This document shows, piece by piece, positions 16,946-25,149 of a stretch of DNA of 64,000 nucleotides. Numbering within the stretch: position 1 is the first letter of the stretch; every line of letters begins with the position of its first letter. Source of the stretch: Streptococcus entericus DSM 14446 (GTDB taxonomy: Bacteria > Bacillota > Bacilli > Lactobacillales > Streptococcaceae). The position numbers and the translations under genes were made by a program. The notes under the pieces were generated by a model that worked only from the letters and a program-made list of their open reading frames with translations, ran no database searches and was not told where the DNA came from. The stretch is from contig NZ_KB904167.1 in assembly GCF_000380025.1 (NCBI RefSeq), positions 1-64,000 on the forward strand. The letters run 5' to 3'.

Positions 16946-17538
16946 TGACACCAGTAAGACGCTTTGCATTGAGAATGTTAGGGATTCTTTTAATGGTATC
17001 TGGATGTGTCTTTGCTTTGTTTAATTTCCAAGAAGCTAATCAGGCAGCAACAGCTTCAAATGTTGTTGCTCAAGAACTAGAAAAAAAAGAAAGCCAAAAA
17101 CCATTCGGCTCAGAAAATGGGGAGATGCCGGTTGAGACGATTGACGGTGTTGATTTTATCGGTACACTCCATATCCCACGCTTAGGGATAACTCTCCCCA
17201 TCGCAGCAGATTACAATTATGACCAATTAGCCCAGACTCCGGTTCGCTACAATGGTTCTTATTACACGAATGATTTGGTTGTTTGTGCCCATAATTACGC
17301 CAGTCATTTTGAGCCATTAAAAGACCTCGACATGGGTGAAGAGATTATTCTCAAATCTGTTACTGGTCGGATTTACCGCTACCGTGTGACCAATCGCCAA
17401 ACGATTGAACCGACTGAGGTCGATCAGGTCTATAAAGACACCTCTAGTGACAAGGATTGGGATTTGAGCTTGTTTACCTGCACACCTTCCGGCTTAGCTC
17501 GTGTTTTGGTGCGTTGTAGTTTTGTTGGCAATAGCTGA
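16945..17538 (+). CDS. Second pilus sortase (SrtC2/SrtG2-like)
   Basis: About 197 residues. The open frame extends upstream, but the GTG at 16945, overlapping the previous stop and preceded by gaggggg, gives a normal N-terminal anchor RRFALRMLGILLMVSG. Catalytic residues: His in CAHNYASHF, Cys in LFTCTPSG, Arg in RVLVRCSF. There is no C-terminal membrane helix, unlike the first sortase, so it may attach the minor pilin or the finished fibre rather than polymerise it (inference). Last gene of the pilus operon; terminator at 17561. Confidence 0.85.
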   Translation: MTPVRRFALRMLGILLMVSGCVFALFNFQEANQAATASNVVAQELEKKESQKPFGSENGEMPVETIDGVDFIGTLHIPRLGITLPIAADYNYDQLAQTPVRYNGSYYTNDLVVCAHNYASHFEPLKDLDMGEEIILKSVTGRIYRYRVTNRQTIEPTEVDQVYKDTSSDKDWDLSLFTCTPSGLARVLVRCSFVGNS

Positions 17539-17560
17539 GCGTTGTTCATAGGATACTGAT

Positions 17561-17585
17561 GAGAGCCTACTTGGCTCTCTTTTTC
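17561..17585 (+). terminator. Terminator of the pilus operon
   Basis: gagagcc-tactt-ggctctc followed by five T. Confidence 0.9.
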
Positions 17586-17606
17586 GATGTTAAGGACAAA
17601 CTTGAT

Positions 17607-17639
17607 TTGACAACTTGTTTCTTCAAATTGTGGTATAAT
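17607..17639 (+). promoter_or_regulatory. Extended -10 promoter of the CapA-like gene
   Basis: TGGTATAAT with TATAAT at 17634-17639. TTGACA at 17607 is 21 bp away and too far to be ideal, so the TGn extension probably matters. Confidence 0.55.
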
Positions 17640-17658
17640 AAACTGAAAAGGAGAAGAT

Positions 17659-18846
17659 ATGTTGGCTAAACAAAAAGATCAGTTAATGCTAAGTAGCTCT
17701 TTGGCAGCTTTGTTGCTGATTTGTTTCATGCAGCTAGGCAGGTATTTGCAACCAGATGCGGAGACTATTCAACCAAGCACACCAGAGCTAGAAACTCATA
17801 CGGCGCGTGTTATCGCAAATGGAGATCTGCTCTATCATGACAGGTTGTATACCAGTGCCTTGCACCAATATGGCAGTTATCAATTAGAACATCATTATGA
17901 GTATGTCAAGGAATGGATTTCTGGTGCAGATCTGGCCATCGGTGATTTTGAAGGGACAATCAATCCCGAATTACCGCCAAATGGTTATCCTCTGTTTAAT
18001 GCACCCATAGAAGCTGCTCAGGCGATACAAAGTGCTGGTTATGATGTTGTTGACCTCGCGCATAACCACATCTTAGATACAGGTTTATCAGGAGCCTTGA
18101 GCACTCATCAGATTTTTTCAGATTTGGGGGTGACTCCTGTTGGACTTTACCCAAATGACCGTTCGACAGATGGTTTGGTGATTAAGGAGGTCAACGGCAT
18201 TAAGATTGCTATTTTAGGTTATGCCTATGGCTTTAATGGAATGGAAGGCAATCTGTCTGAAGAAGAGTATACCCGCCACCTATCTGACCTAGATGAAACC
18301 AAAATGCAAGCTGAGATAGAGCGAGCGGAACAAGAAGCAGATGTCACCATCATCATGCCACAGATGGGGGTTGAGGAGGCGCTTGAGCCTAGCGAAGAGC
18401 AAGTCACCCTCTATCATAAGATGATTGACTGGGGGGCTGATGTCGTATTTGGCGGTCATCCCCATGTGCCGCAGCCTTCAGAAACACTTGAAAAAGACGG
18501 GGAGAAGAAGTTCATCATCTACTCTATGGGAAATTTTCTTTCTGACCAACGTCTGGAAACTCTTGGCAACATCTGGACAGAGCGTGGTGTCCTGATGGAT
18601 GTCACTTTTGAGAAAACAGGTGAGCAGACACTTGTTAAAACAGTCACAGCCCACCCAACCATGCTTTGGGCGACTGGTCTTGGTGCTTATGGCAGTGAGG
18701 GATATGAATATGTTGATTATCGTGTCATTGTCTTGCAGGATTTTATTGAGGGAGGGCGTTACCGTGATCTGCTGGACGATGCGATGAAGGCGCGTGTAGA
18801 CACAGCTTATCAAGAGATTAACGGTTTGGTGAATGTGATATGGTGA
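17659..18846 (+). CDS. CapA/PgsA-family metallophosphatase-like surface protein
   Basis: 395 residues: N-terminal membrane anchor (about 10-28) then a PGA_cap (CapA) domain. Metal-site motifs are visible as ANGDLLYHD (about 53), GDFEG (about 94), DLAHNH (about 130) and GGHPH (about 265). CapA-like proteins act in poly-gamma-glutamate capsule or are phosphodiesterase-like enzymes of unknown substrate; no other capsule genes are here, so the role is open. Shine-Dalgarno aaggag lies before the ATG. It overlaps the following GNAT gene by 7 bp. Confidence 0.82.
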   Translation: MLAKQKDQLMLSSSLAALLLICFMQLGRYLQPDAETIQPSTPELETHTARVIANGDLLYHDRLYTSALHQYGSYQLEHHYEYVKEWISGADLAIGDFEGTINPELPPNGYPLFNAPIEAAQAIQSAGYDVVDLAHNHILDTGLSGALSTHQIFSDLGVTPVGLYPNDRSTDGLVIKEVNGIKIAILGYAYGFNGMEGNLSEEEYTRHLSDLDETKMQAEIERAEQEADVTIIMPQMGVEEALEPSEEQVTLYHKMIDWGADVVFGGHPHVPQPSETLEKDGEKKFIIYSMGNFLSDQRLETLGNIWTERGVLMDVTFEKTGEQTLVKTVTAHPTMLWATGLGAYGSEGYEYVDYRVIVLQDFIEGGRYRDLLDDAMKARVDTAYQEINGLVNVIW

Positions 18847-19376
18847 CCTTAACTTCTTACCCGATTTATCCATTTTCGCCCTCTTATCAAACGGTAAAAG
18901 GCCTCTATAATGCAGCTTTTCCGCCAGAAGAGCGCCCGCCTTATCTACTCGCTAGCTTGTTTGCTCTTCAGTCTCAAGTTAATTTCCTTGCCTATTACGA
19001 CAAGAACGTCTTTGCAGGTTTTGCCTATACCGTGAGGACAACTCAAGGGATATTTGTTTTTCTGCTGGCAGTTAATGACGAGGTTCGTTCCAAAGGTTAC
19101 GGCTCAGCTATGTTGCGAACAATAGCCGAGCAGGCAAAAGGACTACCGCTAGTCTTATGTATTGAGCCTATGGAGGAGACAGCGAGTAATTATGACCAAC
19201 GTCTTAGACGTCTAGCTTTTTACGAGAAGAATGGCTTTCGCAGGCAATATCGCCTGTTCCATGAATTGAATGAAGTCTACGAAATTGTCGCTACGACAGA
19301 TGGCATTGATTATCAGAAACTAGCAAAGGAGCTCAACCGCACTAGTCTGGGGCTTCTAAAGATAAGGATAACATGA
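18840..19376 (+). CDS. GNAT-family N-acetyltransferase
   Basis: 178 residues. The acetyl-CoA pyrophosphate loop appears as DEVRSKGYGSAMLR (about 82-95), followed by an EP..E segment and YEKNGFRRQYR (about 129-139), the usual C-terminal GNAT strand-helix. Substrate unknown. The start overlaps the stop of the CapA-like gene (atggtga), so the two are coupled. Confidence 0.78.
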   Translation: MVTLTSYPIYPFSPSYQTVKGLYNAAFPPEERPPYLLASLFALQSQVNFLAYYDKNVFAGFAYTVRTTQGIFVFLLAVNDEVRSKGYGSAMLRTIAEQAKGLPLVLCIEPMEETASNYDQRLRRLAFYEKNGFRRQYRLFHELNEVYEIVATTDGIDYQKLAKELNRTSLGLLKIRIT

Positions 19377-19433
19377 TGGCATAGGCAATGATTGCCGAAC
19401 AGAGTAAATAGTTTAAAAAATAAAGTAAAATCC

Positions 19434-19462
19434 TTGAATAAATCCCTTGTCCGTGGTAGAAT
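19434..19462 (+). promoter_or_regulatory. Promoter of the rplU-rpmA operon
   Basis: -35 TTGAAT (19434-19439), -10 TAGAAT (19457-19462), spacer 17 bp. Confidence 0.65.
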
Positions 19463-19469
19463 AGTAATG

Positions 19470-19580
19470 TTGACTACATGCACATCCTGTGCAACCGCAC
19501 GACTAGCGTTTTAAGAGGTTTCGTACCCACGCTACAAGGCGAGTCTTCACAAGGGAATTTCCCTACCAATATCTTTATAG
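19470..19580 (+). promoter_or_regulatory. Ribosomal protein L21 leader
   Basis: The 5' untranslated region ahead of rplU, with short stems such as gcacatcctgtgc and a trailing agggaatttccct, matches the place and style of the Firmicutes L21 leader thought to let L21 repress its own operon. Identity rests on position and general sequence; a covariance search was not possible. Confidence 0.7.
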
Positions 19581-19590
19581 GAGGTGCATC

Positions 19591-19905
19591 ATGAGCACAT
19601 ACGCAATCATCAAAACTGGTGGTAAACAAGTTAAGGTTGAAGTTGACCAAGTCATCTATGTTGAAAAACTTGATGTTGAAGCTGGTCAAGACGTTACTTT
19701 CGACGAGGTTGTTCTTGTTGGTGGTGAGAAAACAATTGTTGGTACACCGCTTGTTTCAGGAGCGACTGTTGTTGGTACAGTTGAAAAACAAGGCAAACAA
19801 AAGAAAGTTGTTACTTTCAAATACAAGCCTAAAAAAGGTAGCCACCGTAAACAAGGTCACCGTCAACCGTACACTAAAGTTGTTATCAAAGCTATCAACG
19901 CTTAA
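19591..19905 (+). CDS. rplU: 50S ribosomal protein L21
   Basis: 104 residues, standard length, start [13 protein letters not shown] and the C-terminal [17 protein letters not shown] are diagnostic of L21, which binds 23S rRNA. Strong Shine-Dalgarno taggagg before the ATG. In most streptococci the prp protease gene lies between rplU and rpmA; here only 38 bp separate them. Confidence 0.97.
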   Translation: MSTYAIIKTGGKQVKVEVDQVIYVEKLDVEAGQDVTFDEVVLVGGEKTIVGTPLVSGATVVGTVEKQGKQKKVVTFKYKPKKGSHRKQGHRQPYTKVVIKAINA

Positions 19906-19943
19906 TCTGACAACCTAGAACACACAAAAGAAAGGACACTATT

Positions 19944-20234
19944 ATGTTGAAAAATCTTGAAAACTTGTTCCTCATGGCGAGTAAAAAAGGTGGGGGTTCA
20001 ACGTCAAACGGACGTGACTCACAAGCTAAGCGTCTTGGTGCTAAGGCAGCAGACGGTGAAACTGTAACTGGCGGCTCAATCCTTTACCGCCAACGCGGTA
20101 CTCACATCCACCCAGGTCAAAACGTTGGTCGCGGTGGTGACGATACCCTTTACGCTAAAATCGAAGGCGTTGTACGTTTCGAGCGTAAAGGTCGCGATAA
20201 GAAACAGGTTTCTGTTTACCCAATCGCGAAATAA
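19944..20234 (+). CDS. rpmA: 50S ribosomal protein L27 with altered N-terminal extension
   Basis: 96 residues. The body [19 protein letters not shown] is L27, which reaches the peptidyl-transferase centre. Firmicutes L27 carries an N-terminal extension cut by the Prp protease after a Phe (motif like NLQLF before AxKKGG in streptococci). Here the extension reads [11 protein letters not shown] before ASKKGG, so the P1 Phe has become Met and the Gln has become Phe. That Met (ATG at 19974) could serve as an internal start giving a mature-like MASKKGG. The ATG at 19944 has the better Shine-Dalgarno (aaaggac). Confidence 0.95.
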   Translation: MLKNLENLFLMASKKGGGSTSNGRDSQAKRLGAKAADGETVTGGSILYRQRGTHIHPGQNVGRGGDDTLYAKIEGVVRFERKGRDKKQVSVYPIAK

Positions 20235-20255
20235 AAAGGTTCTGAGAATCTTTTT
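20233..20255 (+). terminator. Terminator after rpmA
   Basis: aaaaaggttc pairs with gaatcttttt around a three-base loop, overlapping the rpmA stop. Confidence 0.7.
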
Positions 20256-20294
20256 ATTGGCTCCACTTCATCGGTAAGGAGGAGTCGAATAGGG

Positions 20295-20325
20295 AAAACA
20301 TCGGCTTTTAGTCGATGTTTTTTTA
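20295..20325 (+). terminator. Second terminator after rpmA
   Basis: aaacatcg and cgatgttt flank gcttttagt, followed by a T run. Confidence 0.75.
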
Positions 20326-20458
20326 TCAGCAAAGGCTTATAACATCAAGAATGACTCCATTTTTAAAACTTGTGCCTGCTTTATTCGGTGTCTGATTACG
20401 ACTATGTTATTATTTTTTAGCAGTACAGGGAGAGTAAACACTGAAAAACTTGGAATGA

Positions 20459-20700
20459 CCGCAAACTTACCTTATTGAACAGTCGGCACTTTACATTTAC
20501 AATCACTATAGTGGTGTTGAAATAATCTTAGATAATCATTTTTTATCTTAACATGATGGGCTAGGCAAACAAGTTTATGTTATGGATAGTTTGGGTAATA
20601 ATCAACCTAACGTTGAACCAGGTGCAATTTTTGGCTATGAGCTATATGAACCTAGTGACATATCTGTTGATGAGGGAGAGACTATCATGCTTAAAACTTG
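20459..20700 (+). pseudogene. Decayed gene of unknown family
   Basis: One frame runs PQTYLIEQSALYIYNHYSG, then onward to a stop TAA at 20549, and continues in the same frame as GLGKQVYVMDSLGNN, EPGAIFGYELYEP and SVDEGETI. The protein-like composition on both sides of the in-frame stop suggests a gene fragment. No promoter, Shine-Dalgarno or family recognised. The remaining bases 20256-20458 hold only the terminator and no visible gene. Confidence 0.4.
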
Positions 20701-20773
20701 TCTGAAAAGCAGGGTCCGACAAATTTTAAGCAGTTACCAAATTCAGTTACTACCATTGAACGAACTAATCGTT

Positions 20774-20798
20774 AAAACTCAGCAGCTGCTGGGTTTTT
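20774..20798 (+). terminator. Terminator upstream of the LysR gene
   Basis: aaactcagcag-ctgctgggttt palindrome followed by T run; it is immediately followed by the next promoter's -10 TATAAT (20803-20808). Confidence 0.75.
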
Positions 20799-20831
20799 GT
20801 GTTATAATAGAGAAAATATGAGGAAAAATTA

Positions 20832-21728
20832 ATGAACATTCAACAATTACGCTACGTTGTAGCAATTGCCAATAGCGGTACTTTTCGTGAGGCAGCGACC
20901 AATCTTTACGTTAGCCAGCCTAGTTTATCCGTGGCGGTCAAAGATTTGGAAGATGAGCTTGGCTTTAAAATTTTTAATCGAACAACTTCAGGAACGCATT
21001 TAACCCAGCGTGGTCGAGTTTTTTTTGAAAAGGCTCAGAAATTGGTTGGCTCTTTTGATTCTTTTGAAAACCAGTATACGCAGTCGAGTGGCAAGGGACG
21101 AGAGTTTTCAATTTCCAGCCAGCACTATGATTTTTTAGCCCCTTTAATGACGCGGTTTTCTGAAAAATATCCTGAATTTAGGCATTTTCGGATATTTGAG
21201 TCGACGACGGTACAAATCCTCGATGAGGTCATCGATGGGCATAGTGAGTTAGGCATTGTTTACCTCAGTCCTCAAAATGAAGAGGGCATTCGTCGTAAGA
21301 TGGAGAAGCAAGGCCTTGAAGCGATTGACCTGATTGGTTTTCAAACTCATATCTATCTGGGTAAACACCATAGATTGGCTAGCAAGCCTAGTCTGACTTT
21401 AGATGACTTGACTGGCTTACCTGCTGTGCTATTTACCCAAGAAAAGGACGAGTACCTCTATTACTCTGAAAATCTAGTTGATCGCACGGAATCTAGTCTG
21501 ATTTACAAGGTGACGGACCGTGCCACCTTAAATGGGATTTTGGAGCGGACGGATGCATTTGCGACAGGGTCTGGTTTCTTAGATAGTGCCAGTGTCAATG
21601 GCATCACAGTCATTCCGCTGGAAGGAGCGACAGACAATAAGTTGGTCTATGTCAAACGTGCGGAGATGGCGCTATCGAGTTGTGCTCAAAAATTTGTTGA
21701 GGTCATGACGGCTTATTTCAGTGATTAA
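20832..21728 (+). CDS. cpsY: LysR-family regulator, CpsY/MtaR-like
   Basis: 298 residues. The N-terminal winged helix MNIQQLRYVVAIANSGTFRE with VSQPSLSVAVKDLEDELG is LysR, followed by a substrate-binding effector domain. The sequence start and the position directly before lspA-rluD match the streptococcal CpsY/MtaR regulator, which controls methionine supply and surface properties in relatives. Promoter TGTGTTATAAT with TATAAT at 20803; Shine-Dalgarno gagg just before the ATG. Assignment to CpsY is by context and similarity recalled, not by alignment. Confidence 0.8.
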   Translation: MNIQQLRYVVAIANSGTFREAATNLYVSQPSLSVAVKDLEDELGFKIFNRTTSGTHLTQRGRVFFEKAQKLVGSFDSFENQYTQSSGKGREFSISSQHYDFLAPLMTRFSEKYPEFRHFRIFESTTVQILDEVIDGHSELGIVYLSPQNEEGIRRKMEKQGLEAIDLIGFQTHIYLGKHHRLASKPSLTLDDLTGLPAVLFTQEKDEYLYYSENLVDRTESSLIYKVTDRATLNGILERTDAFATGSGFLDSASVNGITVIPLEGATDNKLVYVKRAEMALSSCAQKFVEVMTAYFSD

Positions 21729-21745
21729 GACCCTAAGGAGTTGGT

Positions 21746-22210
21746 ATGAAAAAACTAATGATGGCAGTTTTAGCGCTTGTTCTGGTCGGTCTTGACCAAT
21801 GGAGCAAGTTATGGGTAGTGGCAAACATTGGACTAGGTGATATTAAGCCCTTTTTGCCACCGATTTTCAGTTTGACCTATGTCCAAAATAGTGGTGCGGC
21901 CTTTTCTATTTTGCAAGATCAGCAGTGGTTTTTTACAGTAGTCACTCTGGTTTTCCTAACGGGGGCAATCATTTATTTTGTTAAATCCAAAAATCATTGG
22001 CTGAGTTTATTGCCTCTGACCTTAATGATGGCTGGTGGTGTTGGGAATTTCATCGACCGTCTCCGTCTGGGTTATGTCATCGATATGGTGCATTTGGATT
22101 TTATGGATTTTGCTATTTTTAACGTGGCAGATAGTTACTTGACCGTCGGTGTTGCCCTCATGTTTGTTGCCCTCTGGTGGGAGGAGCGTCTGGAAAAGCA
22201 GAAGCCGTAG
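21746..22210 (+). CDS. lspA: Lipoprotein signal peptidase II
   Basis: 154 residues with four transmembrane helices. The catalytic aspartates are in [10 protein letters not shown] and [10 protein letters not shown], the two LspA signature boxes. It removes signal peptides of diacylated lipoproteins, such as those encoded at 769 and 3815. Shine-Dalgarno aaggag; 17 bp after the LysR gene, probably cotranscribed. Confidence 0.95.
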   Translation: MKKLMMAVLALVLVGLDQWSKLWVVANIGLGDIKPFLPPIFSLTYVQNSGAAFSILQDQQWFFTVVTLVFLTGAIIYFVKSKNHWLSLLPLTLMMAGGVGNFIDRLRLGYVIDMVHLDFMDFAIFNVADSYLTVGVALMFVALWWEERLEKQKP

Positions 22211-22447
22211 TCTCCCGTCTTTACAAGAAGTGGCAGGTTGGGAGTTGGTTATCCGATCCGTTGCCTGTCAAACATATCAGTCATAGATAGGTCTGACAGC
22301 TGGCTAGATGGATTGTTATCATTGTTTGTTTCGTGCTTTGCGCTGAGCTAACGACGACGTCCAACTGGTCTGGAGACTTATCCTGATAGCTATTTGGGAT
22401 GTCTGATCCCTTATTACACATCACTAGTGCCTTATGGAGGTTACCGT

Positions 22448-22861
22448 ATGGTGTCACTAAAATTCATCCGTCGTTTACTGATTGTCTATGTTATCTGCTT
22501 GACTTGGGGGATTCTCTTCAAATTTGGAGCGCCAATCGCCTTTACCAGTTACCGCTACATCAACTGGGTGCCCTTTGCCGAACCGCTCATCATCAATGGT
22601 CAGGTGGTTTGGCTGGAGGTGGCTTTTAACCTAGTCGCTTTTATTCCCTTTGGTCTCTTACTCAAACTAACTAAGCCCCGCTGGGCAGTTACAAAGGTCA
22701 TGACTCTAGGCTTTCTGTTAAGCCTCAGCTATGAAGCCCTCCAGTGGCTCCTTGCTATCGGTATGAGCGATGTCACTGACCTTCTCATGAACACCGCAGG
22801 CGTCGCTGTTGGCAGCCTGCTTGCTATTTTCCTAGAAAGAACCTTATGCAAAAAGAACTAA
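22448..22861 (+). CDS. VanZ-like membrane protein
   Basis: 137 residues. ATG at 22448 is chosen because ggagg (22436-22440) precedes it; an upstream frame extension is unsupported. About four hydrophobic helices with the VanZ pattern (YINWVPFAEPL, NLVAFIPFGLLL, SYEALQWLL, DVTDLLMNTAGVAVG). VanZ relatives confer low-level teicoplanin resistance, but most have unknown roles. It overlaps the rluD start by 16 bp, an insertion between lspA and rluD, which are adjacent in pneumococcus. Confidence 0.82.
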   Translation: MVSLKFIRRLLIVYVICLTWGILFKFGAPIAFTSYRYINWVPFAEPLIINGQVVWLEVAFNLVAFIPFGLLLKLTKPRWAVTKVMTLGFLLSLSYEALQWLLAIGMSDVTDLLMNTAGVAVGSLLAIFLERTLCKKN

Positions 22862-23742
22862 CCATTATAGACGGCGGTAGCCGCCTGGACAAGGCTTTGG
22901 CCGACTTAACTGACCTCTCCCGTAGCTTCGCCAACGATGAGATTAAGGCTGGGCGGGTTTTGGTCAATGGCAGGGCTGCCAAGGCCAAGTACGCTGTTAA
23001 AGCAGGTGATGTCATCACCTACACGTTGCCTCAAGAAGAGGTCGTGGACTACCTGCCAGAGGACTTACCTCTGGAAATCATCTACCAAGATGACCAAGTG
23101 GCGGTTGTTAACAAACCGCAAGGCATGGTGGTGCATCCGTCGGCAGGTCACGCGACAGGAACGCTAGTCAATGCTCTGCTCTACCATATCAAGGATTTGT
23201 CCAGCATTAACGGCATTGTACGACCAGGCATCGTCCATCGGATTGACAAGGACACGTCAGGTCTGCTCATGATTGCTAAGACTGATGCTGCCCATCAGGC
23301 TCTGGCTGAGGAGCTCAAAGATAAGAAATCCTTGAGAAAGTATCTGGCTATTGTCCATGGCAACCTGCCGACCGACCGCGGGGTCATCGAAGCCCCTATC
23401 GGTCGCAGTGACAAGGACCGAAAAAAACAAGCCGTGACGGCTAAAGGCAAGCCTGCCCTGACTCGCTTTCAAGTCTTGGAGCGGTTTGGGGATTACAGCT
23501 TGGTCGAGCTGACCTTGGAAACAGGGCGAACTCACCAAATCCGTGTCCACATGGCCTACATCGGTCACCCTGTGGCTGGTGACCCTGCCTACGGTCCTAA
23601 GAAAACCTTAGCTGGTCAGGGACAGTTTTTACATGCTGAGAAACTGGGCTTTACCCATCCGACGTCAGGTGAGGAGATGGTCTTTACGGCTCCTGCGCCA
23701 GCTATTTTCCAAGAAACCCTAGAAAAACTAAGGAGAGGCTAA
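22846..23742 (+). CDS. rluD: 23S rRNA pseudouridine synthase, RluD family
   Basis: 298 residues: N-terminal S4 RNA-binding domain ([20 protein letters not shown]) and pseudouridine synthase domain with catalytic Asp in [11 protein letters not shown] (about 130-140) and [12 protein letters not shown]. It isomerises uridines in 23S rRNA helix 69 in the model enzyme. The start lies inside the VanZ-like gene; pyrR begins 1 base after the stop. Confidence 0.92.
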   Translation: MQKELTIIDGGSRLDKALADLTDLSRSFANDEIKAGRVLVNGRAAKAKYAVKAGDVITYTLPQEEVVDYLPEDLPLEIIYQDDQVAVVNKPQGMVVHPSAGHATGTLVNALLYHIKDLSSINGIVRPGIVHRIDKDTSGLLMIAKTDAAHQALAEELKDKKSLRKYLAIVHGNLPTDRGVIEAPIGRSDKDRKKQAVTAKGKPALTRFQVLERFGDYSLVELTLETGRTHQIRVHMAYIGHPVAGDPAYGPKKTLAGQGQFLHAEKLGFTHPTSGEEMVFTAPAPAIFQETLEKLRRG

Positions 23743-23743
23743 G

Positions 23744-24262
23744 ATGAAAAGTAAAGAAATCGTTGATGGCGTAACCATGCAGCGGGCCATCACGCGGATG
23801 ACCTATGAGATTATCGAGCGCAACAAGGAGCTGGATAAGGTGGTGCTGGCTGGTATTAAGACCCGAGGTGTTCATATCGCAAGACGAATGCAGGAGCGGA
23901 TTTTGAGTCTAGAAGGGTTGGAGCTGCCAGTGATTGAGTTGGACACCAAGCCGTTTAGGGACGATATCAAGGTGACAGAGGATACTAGCGTGGTGTCCGT
24001 TGATGTGACGGCTCGCGATGTGATTTTGGTTGACGATGTGCTCTACACTGGGCGGACGATTCGGGCGGCCATCGATAAGCTAGTCAGTCTAGGGCGACCT
24101 GCCCGTGTTGGCTTAGCAGTCTTGGTTGATCGTGGTCATCGGGAATTGCCCATTCGGGCGGACTATGTGGGTAAGAACCTGCCGACATCAAGCACCGAAG
24201 AAGTCTTGGTTGAGATGATTGAGACAGATGGCAAGGATGGGATCAGCATCATAGGAGATTAA
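23744..24262 (+). CDS. pyrR: PyrR bifunctional pyr attenuator/uracil phosphoribosyltransferase
   Basis: 172 residues. The PRPP-binding loop [17 protein letters not shown] (about 98-114) and [11 protein letters not shown] are PyrR. It binds UMP and stabilises anti-antiterminator RNA to attenuate pyrimidine genes. In group A streptococci it precedes pyrP-pyrB-carAB; here a terminator follows and no pyr gene is in the window, so it acts in trans. No pyr-leader RNA was recognised here. Confidence 0.93.
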   Translation: MKSKEIVDGVTMQRAITRMTYEIIERNKELDKVVLAGIKTRGVHIARRMQERILSLEGLELPVIELDTKPFRDDIKVTEDTSVVSVDVTARDVILVDDVLYTGRTIRAAIDKLVSLGRPARVGLAVLVDRGHRELPIRADYVGKNLPTSSTEEVLVEMIETDGKDGISIIGD

Positions 24263-24280
24263 ATTGTTAATGGGCTGATT

Positions 24281-24313
24281 AGAGAAACAAGTCGTGGGCT
24301 TGTTTCTTTTTTT
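24281..24313 (+). terminator. Terminator after pyrR
   Basis: agaaacaagtc-gtgg-gcttgtttct followed by a run of seven T. Confidence 0.9.
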
Positions 24314-24346
24314 ATTGCTAATTTGAAAGTTTTTGGGAGATATTGC

Positions 24347-24394
24347 TTGACATTGGCAGAAAATATGGTAAACTAATAGCGTAAACGATTGCAA
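24347..24394 (+). promoter_or_regulatory. fruRKA promoter with cre-like or FruR operator site
   Basis: -35 TTGACA (24347-24352), extended -10 TGG-TAAACT (24369-24374), spacer 16. Just downstream, 24379-24394, the reverse strand reads ttgcaatcgtttacgc, which fits the catabolite-responsive element consensus with one mismatch (CG for the final CA). It could be bound by CcpA as a roadblock, or by FruR. Confidence 0.65.
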
Positions 24395-24408
24395 AGGAGG
24401 TGGAGCTC

Positions 24409-25149
24409 ATCTTAAAATCAGAACGAAAGCGCCTGATTGCTGAGAAAATTGCTCAGGATGGGGTGGTGAGTTTGGAGAGCTTGGTTGATTTGCTAGCGAC
24501 CTCTGAGTCTACTGTTCGCAGGGATTTGGATGAACTGGAGCTGGAAGGCAAGCTTCGTCGGATTCACGGTGGGGCGGAGAAAATCCAGACCTTACAGGAA
24601 GAGCTGACCAATCAGCAAAAATCTGTCAAAAACGTGCAAGATAAGCAGCGTCTTGCCCGCTATGCCAAGACCTTGGTAGCGGATGGAGATGTGATTTTTA
24701 TCGATGCTGGGACGACGACAGACTTGCTGGTCGAAGAGCTAAATCAGCAGGTGACGGTAGTGACTAACTCGATTCACCATGCGGTTAAGCTGGTGGATCG
24801 GGGCATAAGGACCATCATCATCGGTGGGGACATCAAGTCTTCAACGGATGCTTCTATCGGCCCTCTGGCATTGACCCAAATCCAAGGACTGAACTTTGAC
24901 AAAGCCTTTCTAGGGATGAATGGCATTGACAATGGCTATCTGACCACGCCAGATATGGCGGAGGCAGCGGTCAAGTCCGCCATTATTGCCAACAGCCGCC
25001 AGACCTATATTTTGGCGGACAGCTCAAAATTGGGCGAGGTTTCCTTTGTCAAGGTGGCACCCGTGACGGCAGTGACAATCCTGACGACGACGACCGATAA
25101 GGCAATCCTTACACGACTAAAAACAGAAACGAGGGTGATTGACCTATGA
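24409..25149 (+). CDS. fruR: DeoR-family fructose operon repressor FruR
   Basis: About 246 residues: N-terminal DeoR helix-turn-helix (VSLESLVDLLATSESTVRRDL) and a sugar-phosphate sensor domain (DAGTTTDLLVEEL, IIIGGDI). It represses fruRKA until fructose-1-phosphate accumulates. The start is odd: the family begins M-LKSxRK, and here that Met aligns with ATC at 24409, eight bases after the Shine-Dalgarno aggagg (24395-24400). The only upstream GTG (24400) sits inside the Shine-Dalgarno. An AUC start is therefore likely. Its end overlaps fruK by 4 bp. Confidence 0.88.
   Translation: MLKSERKRLIAEKIAQDGVVSLESLVDLLATSESTVRRDLDELELEGKLRRIHGGAEKIQTLQEELTNQQKSVKNVQDKQRLARYAKTLVADGDVIFIDAGTTTDLLVEELNQQVTVVTNSIHHAVKLVDRGIRTIIIGGDIKSSTDASIGPLALTQIQGLNFDKAFLGMNGIDNGYLTTPDMAEAAVKSAIIANSRQTYILADSSKLGEVSFVKVAPVTAVTILTTTTDKAILTRLKTETRVIDL

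Noticed and set aside
22211..22447. Riboswitch or other RNA before the VanZ-like gene
   Set aside because: Only weak dispersed stems; no known motif could be recognised.
24281..24313. pyr-type PyrR-binding attenuator
   Set aside because: It is a simple hairpin plus T run after pyrR, with no antiterminator and no pyr gene downstream.
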